Of a DNA stretch of 64,000 bases, positions 27,605 to 36,314 are shown in pieces. Each line of letters opens with the position of its first letter. Positions within the stretch are counted from its first letter, which is position 1. The DNA comes from Rhizobium vallis (GTDB lineage Bacteria; Pseudomonadota; Alphaproteobacteria; Rhizobiales; Rhizobiaceae), in contig NZ_ML133688.1 of the NCBI RefSeq assembly GCF_003985155.1, positions 124,001 to 188,000 of the forward strand, written 5' to 3'. The position numbers and the translations under genes are program-made. The notes beneath the pieces are model-generated. The model searched no databases. It saw only the letters and a list, made by a program, of their open reading frames with translations, and was not told where the DNA came from.

Positions 27605-28018
27605 ATGACGAAGAACGGCATTCGGCGCATCGCAACCTTCAACCGCACCGCATTGATCTGCGCCGCGGCGGCGATGGCCCTTGCCGGCTGCAATCTTACG
27701 GCGGAACAGAAGGCCGCAGCCGCCGCCAAGCGAGCGGCGCCGACTGCCGTCGTCATGCCCGCCACCAAAGGCGAGTCGGTCGAAGGCGGCCTTGCGAAGT
27801 ATCCGGACGGCTATCCGAATTTCGGTGCGCCGCTGACGGCGGCCAATGTTCAGATGAGTGACGAACAGGCGGCCGAACTGCAGCACCAACTGACCGCGCT
27901 TGCCGCCCAGCGAAAGGCCGGCACGATCTCGGAAGCCGAATACCAGGCCAAGGTCGCCGAAATGCGCCGCCTTGCCGCCGAGCACGGCGCTGATACGCTC
28001 TCCGAAATCTCCAAATAA
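27605..28018 (+). CDS. Small lipoprotein with a SHOCT-like C-terminus
   Basis: A 137-residue protein with a signal peptide and lipobox (ALICAAAAMALAGC, lipid-modified Cys at about residue 29). The C-terminal segment LAAQRKAGTISEAEYQAKVAEM resembles short SHOCT-like helices that promote oligomerisation. The middle part is unstructured. It is divergent from phaC. Function is unknown; anchoring in the inner or outer membrane cannot be decided. Confidence 0.8.
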   Translation: MTKNGIRRIATFNRTALICAAAAMALAGCNLTAEQKAAAAAKRAAPTAVVMPATKGESVEGGLAKYPDGYPNFGAPLTAANVQMSDEQAAELQHQLTALAAQRKAGTISEAEYQAKVAEMRRLAAEHGADTLSEISK

Positions 28019-28238
28019 ACCTTGCCTTTCAGGCAATTTGGACGCAAAGCCTTCCGGATGGATCGGAAGATGCAATTTTCCCAATAATGCGCGTTGCGTG
28101 GCCTTTCCGTCAAAGATTTGCCGTGTGGCTTGGGTCTGATGAATACGGCGTTGCGATTCTGAAGTTCGTGTCGCAGCCGCCGGGAGACGGAACGAACTTC
28201 GACTGCGGCCCGAAAGCCGCCTTTCCATGGGGAATGAA

Positions 28239-29456
28239 ATGGAAGAGTTTCACAAAGTCCGGCGTTTGCCGCCTTATGTTTTCGAACAGGTCAACCGTTT
28301 GAAAGCAAGCGCGCGAGCGGGCGGCGCCGATATCATCGATCTCGGCATGGGAAACCCTGACCTTCCCACTCCCCAGTCGATCGTCGACAAGCTGTGCGAG
28401 GTCGTGCAGGATCCGCGCACCCACCGTTATTCCTCATCCAAGGGTATTCCCGGGCTGCGCCGCGCCCAGGCCGCCTACTATGCCCGCCGTTTCGGCGTCA
28501 AGCTGAACCCGGATACGCAGGTGGTCGCCACCTTGGGCTCCAAGGAAGGCTTTGCCAACATGGCGCAGGCGATCACTGCGCCCGGCGACGTGATCCTCTG
28601 CCCGAACCCCACCTATCCGATCCACGCCTTCGGCTTCCTGATGGCCGGCGGCGTGATCCGCTCGATGTCGGTGGAACCGGACGAGAGCTTTTTCCCACCG
28701 CTTGAACGCGCGGTCCGCCATTCGATCCCGAAACCCCTAGCGCTGATCCTCAACTACCCCTCGAACCCGACGGCCTTTGTCGCGACGCTCGATTTCTACA
28801 AGGACGTCATCGCCTTCGCCAAGAAGCACGACATCATCGTGCTTTCGGATCTCGCCTATTCGGAAATCTACTTCGACGGCGCTCCGCCGCCGTCGGTTCT
28901 CGAAGTGCCTGGCGCAATGGATGTGACTGTCGAGTTCACCTCGATGTCGAAGACTTTCTCCATGCCCGGCTGGCGCATGGGCTTTGCCGTCGGCAACGAG
29001 CGGCTGATCGCCGCCCTGACGCGTGTGAAGTCCTATCTCGACTACGGCGCCTTCACGCCGATCCAGGTGGCCGCGACCCACGCTCTGAACGGCGACGGCT
29101 CCGACATTGCGGAAGTCCGCAACGTCTATAAGCGTCGCCGCGACGTCATGGTCGAGAGCTTCGGCAAGGCCGGCTTCGAGGTGCCGCCGCCGGCTGCCAC
29201 CATGTTCGCCTGGGCGAAGATCCCGGAAAAGTTCCGTCATCTCGGTTCGCTTGAGTTTTCCAAGCTGCTGGTCGAGAAGGCCGACGTCGCCGTTGCCCCG
29301 GGCATCGGCTTCGGCGAAATGGGCGACGACTACGTCCGTCTGGCGCTTGTGGAGAACGAACACCGCATCCGCCAGGCCGCGCGCAACATCAAGAAGTTCA
29401 TGTCGACGGCCGACGAGACGATGCACAACGTCATCTCGCTCAACGCCCACCGTTAA
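28239..29456 (+). CDS. Class I/II aminotransferase (AlaC-like)
   Basis: A 405-residue PLP enzyme close to E. coli AlaC and LL-diaminopimelate aminotransferase-like proteins. It shows RLPPYVFEQVNRLK, IIDLGMGNPDLPTP, RYSSSKGIPGLR, LSDLAYSEIYFDG, the Schiff-base Lys in TSMSKTFSMPGWRMGF and the late RLALVENEHRI. The start at 28239 (MEEFHKVRR) is preferred over ATG 28227 because GGGGA lies at the right distance. It precedes hom by 64 bp, suggesting linked amino-acid synthesis. The annotation as alanine transaminase is by similarity. Confidence 0.9.
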   Translation: MEEFHKVRRLPPYVFEQVNRLKASARAGGADIIDLGMGNPDLPTPQSIVDKLCEVVQDPRTHRYSSSKGIPGLRRAQAAYYARRFGVKLNPDTQVVATLGSKEGFANMAQAITAPGDVILCPNPTYPIHAFGFLMAGGVIRSMSVEPDESFFPPLERAVRHSIPKPLALILNYPSNPTAFVATLDFYKDVIAFAKKHDIIVLSDLAYSEIYFDGAPPPSVLEVPGAMDVTVEFTSMSKTFSMPGWRMGFAVGNERLIAALTRVKSYLDYGAFTPIQVAATHALNGDGSDIAEVRNVYKRRRDVMVESFGKAGFEVPPPAATMFAWAKIPEKFRHLGSLEFSKLLVEKADVAVAPGIGFGEMGDDYVRLALVENEHRIRQAARNIKKFMSTADETMHNVISLNAHR

Positions 29457-29468
29457 TTCCAACCTCGA

Positions 29469-29494
29469 AGACAGCCGCAGATTTGCGGCTGTCT
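29469..29494 (+). promoter_or_regulatory. Intercistronic stem-loop upstream of hom
   Basis: A perfect 11-bp stem (AGACAGCCGCA at 29469-29479, TGCGGCTGTCT at 29484-29494) with a GATT loop, 26 bases before the hom start. No T-run follows, so it is more likely a processing, stability or attenuation element than a full terminator. Confidence 0.55.
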
Positions 29495-29520
29495 CTCACC
29501 AGACATTTCAGGATCGATCC

Positions 29521-30846
29521 ATGGCAGATGCCCTCAAAATCGGCATTGCGGGCTTGGGCACCGTTGGCGCTTCGCTCGTCCGTATCATTCAGCAGAAAAG
29601 CAACGAGCTTGCCGTCACCTGCGGGCGTCCGATCATTATCACGGCCGTCTCTGCGCGCGACAAAACGCGAGACCGAGGTGTCGATCTTTCCGGCGTCACC
29701 TGGTTCGACCGGCCGGAAGATCTTGCCGAAAAAGGTGATATCGACGTCTTCGTCGAGCTGATGGGTGGGGCCGAAGGGGCTGCCAACGTTTCTGTGCGCA
29801 CCGCACTCCAGCGTGGTCTCCATGTAGTGACAGCCAACAAGGCGCTGCTTGCCTATCACGGCGTAGAACTTGCGACGATCGCGGAGGAGAAGGGCTCGCT
29901 CCTAAACTTCGAAGCGGCGGTCGCCGGCGGCATCCCCGTCATCAAGGCGCTGCGGGAATCGCTGACGGGCAATGCCGTCTCGCGCATCTACGGCATCATG
30001 AACGGCACCTGCAATTACATCCTGACCAAGATGGAGAAGGAAGGGCTTTCCTTCGCCGAATGTCTCAAGGAAGCGCAGCGGCTGGGTTATGCCGAGGCTG
30101 ATCCCGCCTTCGACATCGAGGGCAATGACACGGCCCATAAGCTCGCCATCCTGACGACGCTCGCCTTCGGCAACCGCATTGCGGCTGACGATATCTATCT
30201 CGAAGGCATCACCAACATCTCGATCGAGGATATCCACGCTGCCGCCGAGCTCGGTTATCGCATCAAGCTGCTCGGTGTCGCCCAGCGCACCGATACCGGC
30301 ATCGAGCAGCGTGTGCACCCGACCATGGTGCCGGTCGATTCGGTCATTGCACAGGTCGACGGCGTCACCAACGCGGTGGCGATCGAATCCGACGTGCTCG
30401 GCGAACTGCTGATGGTTGGCCCCGGCGCCGGCGGAAATGCCACCGCTTCCTCGGTGCTCGGCGATATCGCCGATATCGCCAAGAGCCAGCCGGGCGCCCA
30501 GCGCGTGCCTGTGCTCGGCCATCCCGCAGCGGCGCTGGAGCCCTACCGCAAGGCACAAATGCAGAGCCACGAGGGTGGCTATTTCATCCGTCTCACCGTG
30601 CTCGACCGCACCGGCGTCTTTGCAAGCGTCGCAACCCGCATGGCTGAAAATCACATCTCGCTGGAATCGATCGTGCAGCGTTCCAAGCAGCATCTGGCGC
30701 CCTCGCACCATCAGACGATCATTCTCGTCACCCACGCGACGATGGAAGAGTCGGTGCGCAAGGCTGTCGCCTCGATCAAGTCGGAGGGTTATCTCTTCGG
30801 CGAGCCGCAGGTCATTCGCATTGAGCGGCCGAAAGAGGAAGGCTAA
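29521..30846 (+). CDS. hom: Homoserine dehydrogenase
   Basis: A 441-residue enzyme converting aspartate semialdehyde to homoserine, a branch point for threonine and methionine. The NAD(P) site is IGIAGLGTVGASLV. The catalytic region has TANKALLAYHG, AVAGGIPVIKAL and GIMNGTCNYILTKM with GYAEADPAFDIEGNDTAHK (in two parts). A C-terminal ACT domain (GGYFIRLTVLDRTGVFASVA) is expected to bind threonine for feedback control. It lies just downstream of the AlaC-like gene and ends in a strong terminator. Confidence 0.97.
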   Translation: MADALKIGIAGLGTVGASLVRIIQQKSNELAVTCGRPIIITAVSARDKTRDRGVDLSGVTWFDRPEDLAEKGDIDVFVELMGGAEGAANVSVRTALQRGLHVVTANKALLAYHGVELATIAEEKGSLLNFEAAVAGGIPVIKALRESLTGNAVSRIYGIMNGTCNYILTKMEKEGLSFAECLKEAQRLGYAEADPAFDIEGNDTAHKLAILTTLAFGNRIAADDIYLEGITNISIEDIHAAAELGYRIKLLGVAQRTDTGIEQRVHPTMVPVDSVIAQVDGVTNAVAIESDVLGELLMVGPGAGGNATASSVLGDIADIAKSQPGAQRVPVLGHPAAALEPYRKAQMQSHEGGYFIRLTVLDRTGVFASVATRMAENHISLESIVQRSKQHLAPSHHQTIILVTHATMEESVRKAVASIKSEGYLFGEPQVIRIERPKEEG

Positions 30847-30872
30847 CCCCTCTATTCCGAAACGGCACGGAT

Positions 30873-30905
30873 GCCGCCCTGTCTCTGGCAGGGCGGTTTT
30901 TTTGT
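30873..30905 (+). terminator. Rho-independent terminator after hom
   Basis: An 8-bp GC stem (CCGCCCTG at 30874-30881, CAGGGCGG at 30889-30896) is followed by eight bases that are almost all T. It sits 27 bp after the hom stop codon. Confidence 0.9.
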
Positions 30906-31006
30906 TATCTGTTTAACCTTCCCCTACGGAAGCCTATATTAACAGATGCGAAAATATTGATATAAATAAAACCGGAGATGGTGAGTCGTCGGCGGGGAGT
31001 ATTTTC

Positions 31007-31252
31007 ATGAGCAAGGACAGCCATGCCGGGAAGGGGTATGGCCGCCCGGGCGAGGCGCCGCCAGACCAACCCAATATGCTTGAACAAATCCTCGAGCCGG
31101 TCCACCGTGAGATTCGCAAAGAGCCTCAAGATGAGGCTGACGGCGACGAATACACGGCAGGCCGCAACTGGGCCATTTTGCTGACGCTGTTTTCGGTCCT
31201 GCTGGTGCAGCTCGCTGGCATCGCCCTGATCGTCTGGGCCGTGTTCTGGTAA
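31007..31252 (+). CDS. Small single-pass membrane protein
   Basis: An 81-residue protein with a hydrophilic, acidic N-terminal 55 residues (HREIRKEPQDEADGDEY) and a C-terminal transmembrane helix (WAILLTLFSVLLVQLAGIAL), giving a tail-anchored topology. It lies between the hom terminator and recJ. No family was recognised. Codon use is rhizobial and the position is free of overlap, which supports it being real. Confidence 0.65.
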   Translation: MSKDSHAGKGYGRPGEAPPDQPNMLEQILEPVHREIRKEPQDEADGDEYTAGRNWAILLTLFSVLLVQLAGIALIVWAVFW

Positions 31253-31285
31253 AAATCCGTGTCTGCGAACTCCCCGCTATGTTAT

Positions 31286-31326
31286 CTCCGCTGCTCCTGT
31301 AGAAAGAGCAGATAAAGTCAGCGGAG
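31286..31326 (+). promoter_or_regulatory. Possible hairpin covering the recJ ribosome binding site
   Basis: CTCCGCT (31286-31292) can pair with AGCGGAG (31320-31326), which contains the recJ Shine-Dalgarno sequence (ATG at 31333). An inner GCTC/GAGC pair (31293-31296, 31306-31309) would extend it. The structure is modest in size and only suggestive of translational control. Confidence 0.35.
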
Positions 31327-31332
31327 TTTGGC

Positions 31333-33135
31333 ATGGCAGATCTCGTCGATCCCGTACAGCGTGCGTTTCTCGGCGTGGAGAAATCCGCGCTCGATAATCG
31401 CTGGGTCGCGCGGCTCGATCAGGCCGGACAGAATCGCGCGCTGGCCATGTCACAGATCCACGGACTGCCGGATCTGATCGCCCGCGTGTTGGCGGGGCGG
31501 GGCGTGACGGTGGACGAGGCGATCGAATTCCTCGATCCGACGATCCGCGGCCTGATGCCCGATCCCCATACGCTGACCGATTGCGAAAAGGCCGCCACCC
31601 GCCTCGTGAGCGCGATCGAGCGCGGCGAGAATGTCGCGATCTTCGGCGACTATGACGTCGACGGCGCTGCCTCCTCGGCGCTGATGTTCCGCTTTCTCAG
31701 CCATTTCGGCGTCAAGGCGAATATTTATATTCCGGACCGTGTCTTCGAAGGTTATGGGCCCAATCCAACGGCGATCAATCAGTTGATCGACAACGGCGCC
31801 CAGCTTATCGTCACCGTCGATTGCGGCTCCACCAGCCACGAGGCGCTTGCCGCGGCTGCCGCGCGCAACATCGATGTCGTCGTCATCGATCACCACCAGG
31901 TGACACATGAGCTGCCGCCCTGCCATGCGCTCGTCAATCCGAACCGTGAAGACGATCTTTCGGGGCAGGGGCATCTTTGTGCGGCGGGCGTCGTCTTCAT
32001 GGTGCTGGTCGCGACGCTGCGGCTGCTACGTGTGGCCGGCAACAAGCGCATCCTGGCGATCGACCTGCTGCAATGGCTTGACATCGTGGCCCTTGCTACC
32101 GTCTGCGATGTCGTGCCGCTGAAAGGCCTCAACCGCGCCTATGTGGTGAAGGGGCTGGTTGCCGCCCGGCACCAGAGCAATGCCGGGCTTGCAGCACTCT
32201 TCCGCAAGGCCGGGCTCGCAGGCCCGGTGACGCCCTATCATTTCGGCTTCCTGGTTGGCCCGCGCATCAATGCCGGCGGGCGGATCGGCGACGCCGCACT
32301 CGGAAGCCGCCTGCTGACGCTCGACGATGCCGGCGAGGCTGAGGTGATCGCCCAGCGCCTCGACGAACTCAACCGTGAACGTCAGGCGATGGAGGCCATC
32401 ATGCTGCAGGAGGCGGAAGTCGAGGCGCTTGCCGAATATGGCGACGGCGAGGGCGCATCCGTCATCGTCACCGCTCATGAGAAATGGCATCCCGGCATCG
32501 TCGGGCTGATCGCCGCGCGGCTGAAAGAGAAGTTCAAGCGGCCGGCCTTCGCCATCGCCTTTGATCCCTCCGGCCGCGGCACCGGCTCGGGCCGCTCCAT
32601 CAACGGCTTTGACATGGGCAGGATGGTGCGGGCTGCCGTCGACGAGGGGATACTCGTCAAGGGCGGTGGCCATGCGATGGCCGCAGGGTTGACGGTCGAG
32701 CGCGACAATCTCGGCAGGCTGAGGACCTTCTTCACGGAAAAGGCGGCAAGGACGGTGGCAAACCTCGTCGCCAATGAGACGCTGAAGATCGACGGCGCGA
32801 TCGGCGCAAGCGGGGCCACGATCGAACTTATCGATCGGTTGGAAGCCGCCGGCCCTTACGGCTCGGGCCATTCACAACCGCTCTTTGCCGTGCCGGCGCA
32901 TCGTCTGCGCGACGCCCGCCTGGTGGGTGAGAAACATGTGAAGGTGACGCTGGAGGCAATGGACGGATCGCGGCTCGACGGCATCGCCTTCCGCGCCGCC
33001 GATACGGCCCTCGGTAGTTTTCTGCTCAATTCGCGGGGCGCGAGCCTCCATGTCGCAGGCTCGCTCGGCGCCGATCATTACCAGGGCGCACGCCGCGTCC
33101 AGCTGCGGGTCTGCGATGCCGCACCGGCGAAATAG
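31333..33135 (+). CDS. recJ: Single-stranded-DNA-specific exonuclease RecJ
   Basis: A 600-residue DHH-family 5'-3' exonuclease acting in recombination and mismatch repair. Motifs in order: FGDYDVDGAASSALM, TVDCGSTSHEAL, VIDHHQVTHELP (DHH), GPRINAGGRIGDA, the DHHA1 part KGGGHAMAAGLTV and a C-terminal OB-fold. In several Rhizobiales I recall glpX between hom and recJ; here only an 81-codon gene lies between them. Confidence 0.95.
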   Translation: MADLVDPVQRAFLGVEKSALDNRWVARLDQAGQNRALAMSQIHGLPDLIARVLAGRGVTVDEAIEFLDPTIRGLMPDPHTLTDCEKAATRLVSAIERGENVAIFGDYDVDGAASSALMFRFLSHFGVKANIYIPDRVFEGYGPNPTAINQLIDNGAQLIVTVDCGSTSHEALAAAAARNIDVVVIDHHQVTHELPPCHALVNPNREDDLSGQGHLCAAGVVFMVLVATLRLLRVAGNKRILAIDLLQWLDIVALATVCDVVPLKGLNRAYVVKGLVAARHQSNAGLAALFRKAGLAGPVTPYHFGFLVGPRINAGGRIGDAALGSRLLTLDDAGEAEVIAQRLDELNRERQAMEAIMLQEAEVEALAEYGDGEGASVIVTAHEKWHPGIVGLIAARLKEKFKRPAFAIAFDPSGRGTGSGRSINGFDMGRMVRAAVDEGILVKGGGHAMAAGLTVERDNLGRLRTFFTEKAARTVANLVANETLKIDGAIGASGATIELIDRLEAAGPYGSGHSQPLFAVPAHRLRDARLVGEKHVKVTLEAMDGSRLDGIAFRAADTALGSFLLNSRGASLHVAGSLGADHYQGARRVQLRVCDAAPAK

Positions 33136-33179
33136 GATCGTCGCGCAAGGCGCTGAAAGACATGGGATTTGGAAAGAAG

Positions 33180-33286
33180 AAGTGGCACGCCCTAGGGGAG
33201 TCGAACCCCTCTTCCCAGAATGAAAATCTGGTGTCCTAACCGATAGACGAAGGGCGCTTCCTTCGTGGTGGCGCCCTTATAGTCAG
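33180..33286. repeat. 107-bp direct repeat, copy 1 (contains tRNA-Glu)
   Basis: Identical base for base to 33581-33687. It covers a whole tRNA-Glu(UUC) gene plus 29 bp of its upstream flank, including a GGTGGCGCCCTTATAGTCAG segment that probably contains the promoter -10 region and start site. Confidence 0.9.
33183..33257 (-). tRNA. tRNA-Glu (anticodon UUC)
   Basis: A 75-base cloverleaf read on the minus strand. The acceptor GCGCCCT pairs with AGGGCGT, the anticodon stem CCAGA/TCTGG encloses TTTTCAT with anticodon TTC, and the T arm is GGGGTTCGACTCCCC. CCA is encoded. Identical to the copy at 33584-33658. Confidence 0.95.
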
Positions 33287-33434
33287 CACCTTCGAAAGCC
33301 GCAAGCGCCAAGGCGCGAAAAAATCATCGTTTTCGCCGATTTTTTTGCTGTTGTGGAAAACCGCGGTTTGGCAACGCAGCAAAGCCGAAAAAGGCCAAGC
33401 GACGGGACGGATTTGACAGTCTTGCGTGACGAGG

Positions 33435-33509
33435 TGGTACGCCCTAGGGGAGTCGAACCCCTCTTTACAGAATGAGAATCTGTCGTCCTAACCGATAGAC
33501 GAAGGGCGC
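33435..33509 (-). tRNA. tRNA-Glu (anticodon CUC)
   Basis: A 75-base tRNA on the minus strand with the same acceptor, D and T arms as its neighbours. The anticodon stem is ACAGA/TCTGT around TTCTCAT, giving anticodon CTC. The discriminator base is A rather than G. CCA is encoded. Confidence 0.94.
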
Positions 33510-33580
33510 AGCCAGCCTGTTTAAAATAGGCGTGCGCGCTGGCTTCTGCAAGCGGATGCGATGGCTTCTGTAAGGAGAGA

Positions 33581-33687
33581 AAGTGGCACGCCCTAGGGGA
33601 GTCGAACCCCTCTTCCCAGAATGAAAATCTGGTGTCCTAACCGATAGACGAAGGGCGCTTCCTTCGTGGTGGCGCCCTTATAGTCAG
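33581..33687. repeat. 107-bp direct repeat, copy 2 (contains tRNA-Glu)
   Basis: A perfect copy of 33180-33286, 401 bp away. The CUC-anticodon tRNA gene lies in the spacer between the copies. Confidence 0.9.
33584..33658 (-). tRNA. tRNA-Glu (anticodon UUC), second copy
   Basis: Sequence-identical to the tRNA at 33183-33257: same arms, anticodon TTC in TTTTCAT, CCA encoded. It is the most upstream of the three glutamate tRNAs on the minus strand. Confidence 0.95.
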
Positions 33688-33855
33688 GCGTTTTGAATCC
33701 CGCAAGCGGGAATCGCGGTTTTCTTTCAAAAAAATGACAAGAAATATTAGGGCGTTCGAGAGGCCGATTATTGAAGCTGAATCAATGGGCTGTGGGTTGT
33801 TTCACTAACGAGACAAGGCGATGCTGCCGTAACGTAATGCGAAATCTCGCGGCGG

Positions 33856-34917
33856 TCAGATCGCTCTTGCAGTCGCCATCGGCGCGCGTTTGCCGCCGCA
33901 GCCCCAGTTCCAGTCGCGGCTTTTGCCGGTGTCGAGATGGACCGAATCCGTGTGGCAATAGGTACCGACGCCGCCGCGGTCCGGCAACGAGCGGATATAG
34001 GTGGCGATATCCCATTTGGTGACGCCGTCGATCTGGATGTCGGCTGCCTCGCAGCTCTTGTGCATCGATTCGTCGGCGCCGCCGACCAGGCGGTTATGCT
34101 CTTCGTCGCGATAGCCTGACGTGACGATAACCGGCCGGCCGAAATGGGTTTCGACCGTCTTGATCACTTTCAGCAGGTCGGGCTTGAAGCAGCCGACCTC
34201 GACCTTGTCGTTCTGGAGATGCAGCCCGTTTGGCGCGATGCGCGTCATGCCGGGAAGGGACGCCTTGTGCAAGAGTCCGGAAAGGCTGCCGAGCAGGTTC
34301 CGCTTCGGGGCGCTGTAGAGCGCATTCACAGTTGTGCTCGGAATGCTGCCCGTTGCCAACGATGCGGTTTGAATGGGCGCTGCCTGCGTGCTGTTATTCT
34401 GCGAGGATTGCTGTGGCAGCACCGGCTGCGCTGGCTGTCCCGGCGCGCCAGGCTGGCTATAGACGCTGCTTCTCGCAGGCGCGGCACCTTCCACCGGTGC
34501 ATAGCCCTGCGGCTGAATGACGGTGGAGGTGCTATTGTTCTGCGGCCCCGGCTGATGATCCGAAAAAATGCTCATCGCCTGCGCGTTGATCCGGGTCGAC
34601 TGCATCACCAGCCCGCCGATATTGGCGGGTGCTGCTGTCGCCGGATCTGCCGGCGGGACGGTGGCGTTCGGGTTTTGCGCGACGAGCTGAGGCGCGGCTT
34701 GGGCGCCGGAGACATTGACGACTTGCGGGTCGCTGTAGACCGAGCGCGGGGTGGATTTTGCGGATGCGGCTGTTGCAAGCTGGGGTGTCGGAGCTGTTGG
34801 GGCCTGGGCCGCCGGCGCGGCCGCTGCGGAATCGAGCGCCTTCTTGTCCGATACGCAGCCGGACAGCGCCAGCACCGAAGTGGCGATCAGCAAAGCGCCC
34901 GTCAGGGGCATCCGCAT
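33856..34917 (-). CDS. M15A-type D-Ala-D-Ala carboxypeptidase-like lipoprotein
   Basis: A 353-residue lipoprotein. The signal peptide ends in a lipobox (LLIATSVLALSGC). About 180 residues of Ala/Pro/Gln/Asn-rich linker follow. The C-terminal domain is a peptidase M15A fold with zinc ligands in SMHKSCEAADI and DSVHLDTG and the GYRDEEHNRLVGGA segment. Such enzymes trim peptidoglycan stems or bind them. The start at 34917 gives the natural lipoprotein signal; the upstream reading frame has no such feature. It is preceded by gloA in the same orientation. Confidence 0.85.
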   Translation of the reverse strand: MRMPLTGALLIATSVLALSGCVSDKKALDSAAAAPAAQAPTAPTPQLATAASAKSTPRSVYSDPQVVNVSGAQAAPQLVAQNPNATVPPADPATAAPANIGGLVMQSTRINAQAMSIFSDHQPGPQNNSTSTVIQPQGYAPVEGAAPARSSVYSQPGAPGQPAQPVLPQQSSQNNSTQAAPIQTASLATGSIPSTTVNALYSAPKRNLLGSLSGLLHKASLPGMTRIAPNGLHLQNDKVEVGCFKPDLLKVIKTVETHFGRPVIVTSGYRDEEHNRLVGGADESMHKSCEAADIQIDGVTKWDIATYIRSLPDRGGVGTYCHTDSVHLDTGKSRDWNWGCGGKRAPMATARAI

Positions 34918-35056
34918 CTCAGTATTACGCAAGCGAGCAGTCTCCGGTTGATGCGGAAAACGGGCGAAAAACGCCATCTTCCGCTTCGAGTCGGTTGGAG
35001 ATTGCCTGCGGGGCCGGATCGCGGCAAGCGCCAAGGCGCCGGCCAGACCCGAAATC

Positions 35057-35091
35057 GAAAAAGCCGCAAGTTTCGCAAAAGCCTTGCGGCA
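35057..35091 (-). terminator. Rho-independent terminator after gloA
   Basis: On the minus strand, GCCGCAAG (35083-35090) pairs with CTTGCGGC (35063-35070) and is followed by a five-T run. It lies just after the gloA stop and separates gloA from the M15-like gene. Confidence 0.8.
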
Positions 35092-35099
35092 AAAAAGGA

Positions 35100-35540
35100 T
35101 TACCAGGCGCCGGTATTGCCCATCGAAGCCCAGGGCTCGGCGGCCGGAAGGGGGCTGCCCTTCTGCAGGATTTCGATCGAAATTCCATCCGGCGAGCGCA
35201 CGAAGGCCATGTTTCCGTCGCGCGGCGGCCGGTTGATGGTGATGCCGTTGTCCATCAGATTCTGGCAGGTTGCATAAATATCGTCGACCTCATAGGCGAG
35301 GTGGCCGAAATTGCGTCCTCCGCTATAATCTTCCGTATCCCAGTTGTAGGTAAGCTCGAGGCAGGGGGCCTTTTCGCTGCGCGCACGGTCGAGATCGTCG
35401 CGAGCCGCCAGGAAAACCAAGGTGAAGCGGCCCTTCTCATTTTCGTGGCGGCGAATCTCCTCCAGGCCGAACAGCGTGGTATAAAAGGCGAGCGAAGCGT
35501 CCAGGTCTTTGACGCGAACCATAGTGTGGAGATAACGCAT
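35100..35540 (-). CDS. gloA: Lactoylglutathione lyase (glyoxalase I)
   Basis: A 146-residue metalloenzyme of the vicinal-oxygen-chelate fold that converts the methylglyoxal-glutathione hemithioacetal to S-lactoylglutathione. Metal ligands are His in RYLHTMVRV, Glu in LELTYNW, His in FGHLAYEVDD and Glu in GISIEILQKG. The start at 35540 is the family start (MRYLHTMVRVKD). It is divergent from the cold-shock gene and ends in a terminator. Confidence 0.95.
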   Translation of the reverse strand: MRYLHTMVRVKDLDASLAFYTTLFGLEEIRRHENEKGRFTLVFLAARDDLDRARSEKAPCLELTYNWDTEDYSGGRNFGHLAYEVDDIYATCQNLMDNGITINRPPRDGNMAFVRSPDGISIEILQKGSPLPAAEPWASMGNTGAW

Positions 35541-35669
35541 TCTATTTACTCCTTTATTGGGGCTAGCTTTTTTCGGCGAGCCGAGGTCAGCTTCGGGCAA
35601 GTCATCTTTATAAAATGTGCAGCTGGGAATAACCGAAAACTAGGACTTGCGCTTATCCGTTACCAAGAT

Positions 35670-35698
35670 GTTAATCTTGATTTCAAGAATCAGTTAAC
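35670..35698. promoter_or_regulatory. Palindromic element between gloA and the cold-shock gene
   Basis: Outer arms GTTAA (35670-35674) and TTAAC (35694-35698) flank an inner TCTTG/CAAGA pair (35675-35679, 35684-35688). The symmetry suits a dimeric regulator. TTAA half-sites also occur in CtrA boxes, but the spacing here does not fit the TTAA-N7-TTAA consensus. Confidence 0.4.
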
Positions 35699-35734
35699 CG
35701 TAACAGTGTGACGCGTATTCGAGGGGCTGGCGAA

Positions 35735-36313
35735 ATGGCTGATAGGATTTCATCGAACGAATACTCCGATCTCGACGAGCTATCGGCAGAAGCGGTCGAT
35801 CTTGTTGAAATCACCGGCGTCGTCAAGTGGTTTGACGTCGCCAAAGGTTTCGGCTTCATCGTACCCGACAACGGCATGCAGGATGTTCTGCTGCATGTGA
35901 CCTGCCTACGGCGCGATGGTTATCAGACGATCCTCGAGGGAACGCGTATCGTGGCCCTGATCCAGCGCCGCGAGCGCGGTTACCAGGCTTTCAAGATCCT
36001 CTCGATGGACCAGTCGACCGCGGTTCATCCCTCGCAGCTGCCGCCGGTGCGCACACATGTGCAGGTCACCGCGACGAGCGGGCTCGAGCGTGCGCTGGTC
36101 AAGTGGTTCAACCGCACAAAGGGTTTCGGCTTTCTGACGCGCGGTGAGGGCACCGAGGATATCTTCGTGCACATGGAGACGCTTCGTCGCTTCGGCCTGA
36201 CGGAACTGCGTCCCGGCCAGGTGGTGCTCGTCCGCTTTGGTGACGGTGAAAAGGGCCTGATGGCCGCAGAGATCCATCCCGATGTTCCGAGCCCGGCGAG
36301 CCGGTCGCACTAA
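35735..36313 (+). CDS. Double cold-shock-domain protein
   Basis: A 192-residue protein with two cold-shock domains: [20 protein letters not shown] (RNP1 KGFGFI, about residues 29-95) and [20 protein letters not shown] with [12 protein letters not shown] (about 118-185). They are joined by a short linker. Two-CSD proteins are typical of alphaproteobacteria and bind single-stranded RNA or DNA. The start at 35735 follows GGGGCTGGCGAA. The DUF192 gene begins 1 bp after its stop, so they form an operon. Confidence 0.92.
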   Translation: MADRISSNEYSDLDELSAEAVDLVEITGVVKWFDVAKGFGFIVPDNGMQDVLLHVTCLRRDGYQTILEGTRIVALIQRRERGYQAFKILSMDQSTAVHPSQLPPVRTHVQVTATSGLERALVKWFNRTKGFGFLTRGEGTEDIFVHMETLRRFGLTELRPGQVVLVRFGDGEKGLMAAEIHPDVPSPASRSH

Positions 36314-36314
36314 A

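Noticed and set aside
33299..35040. Shared 16-bp segment GCAAGCGCCAAGGCGC near 33305 and 35025
   Set aside because: Short, GC-rich and without further similarity at its ends; probably coincidence or a minor dispersed repeat.
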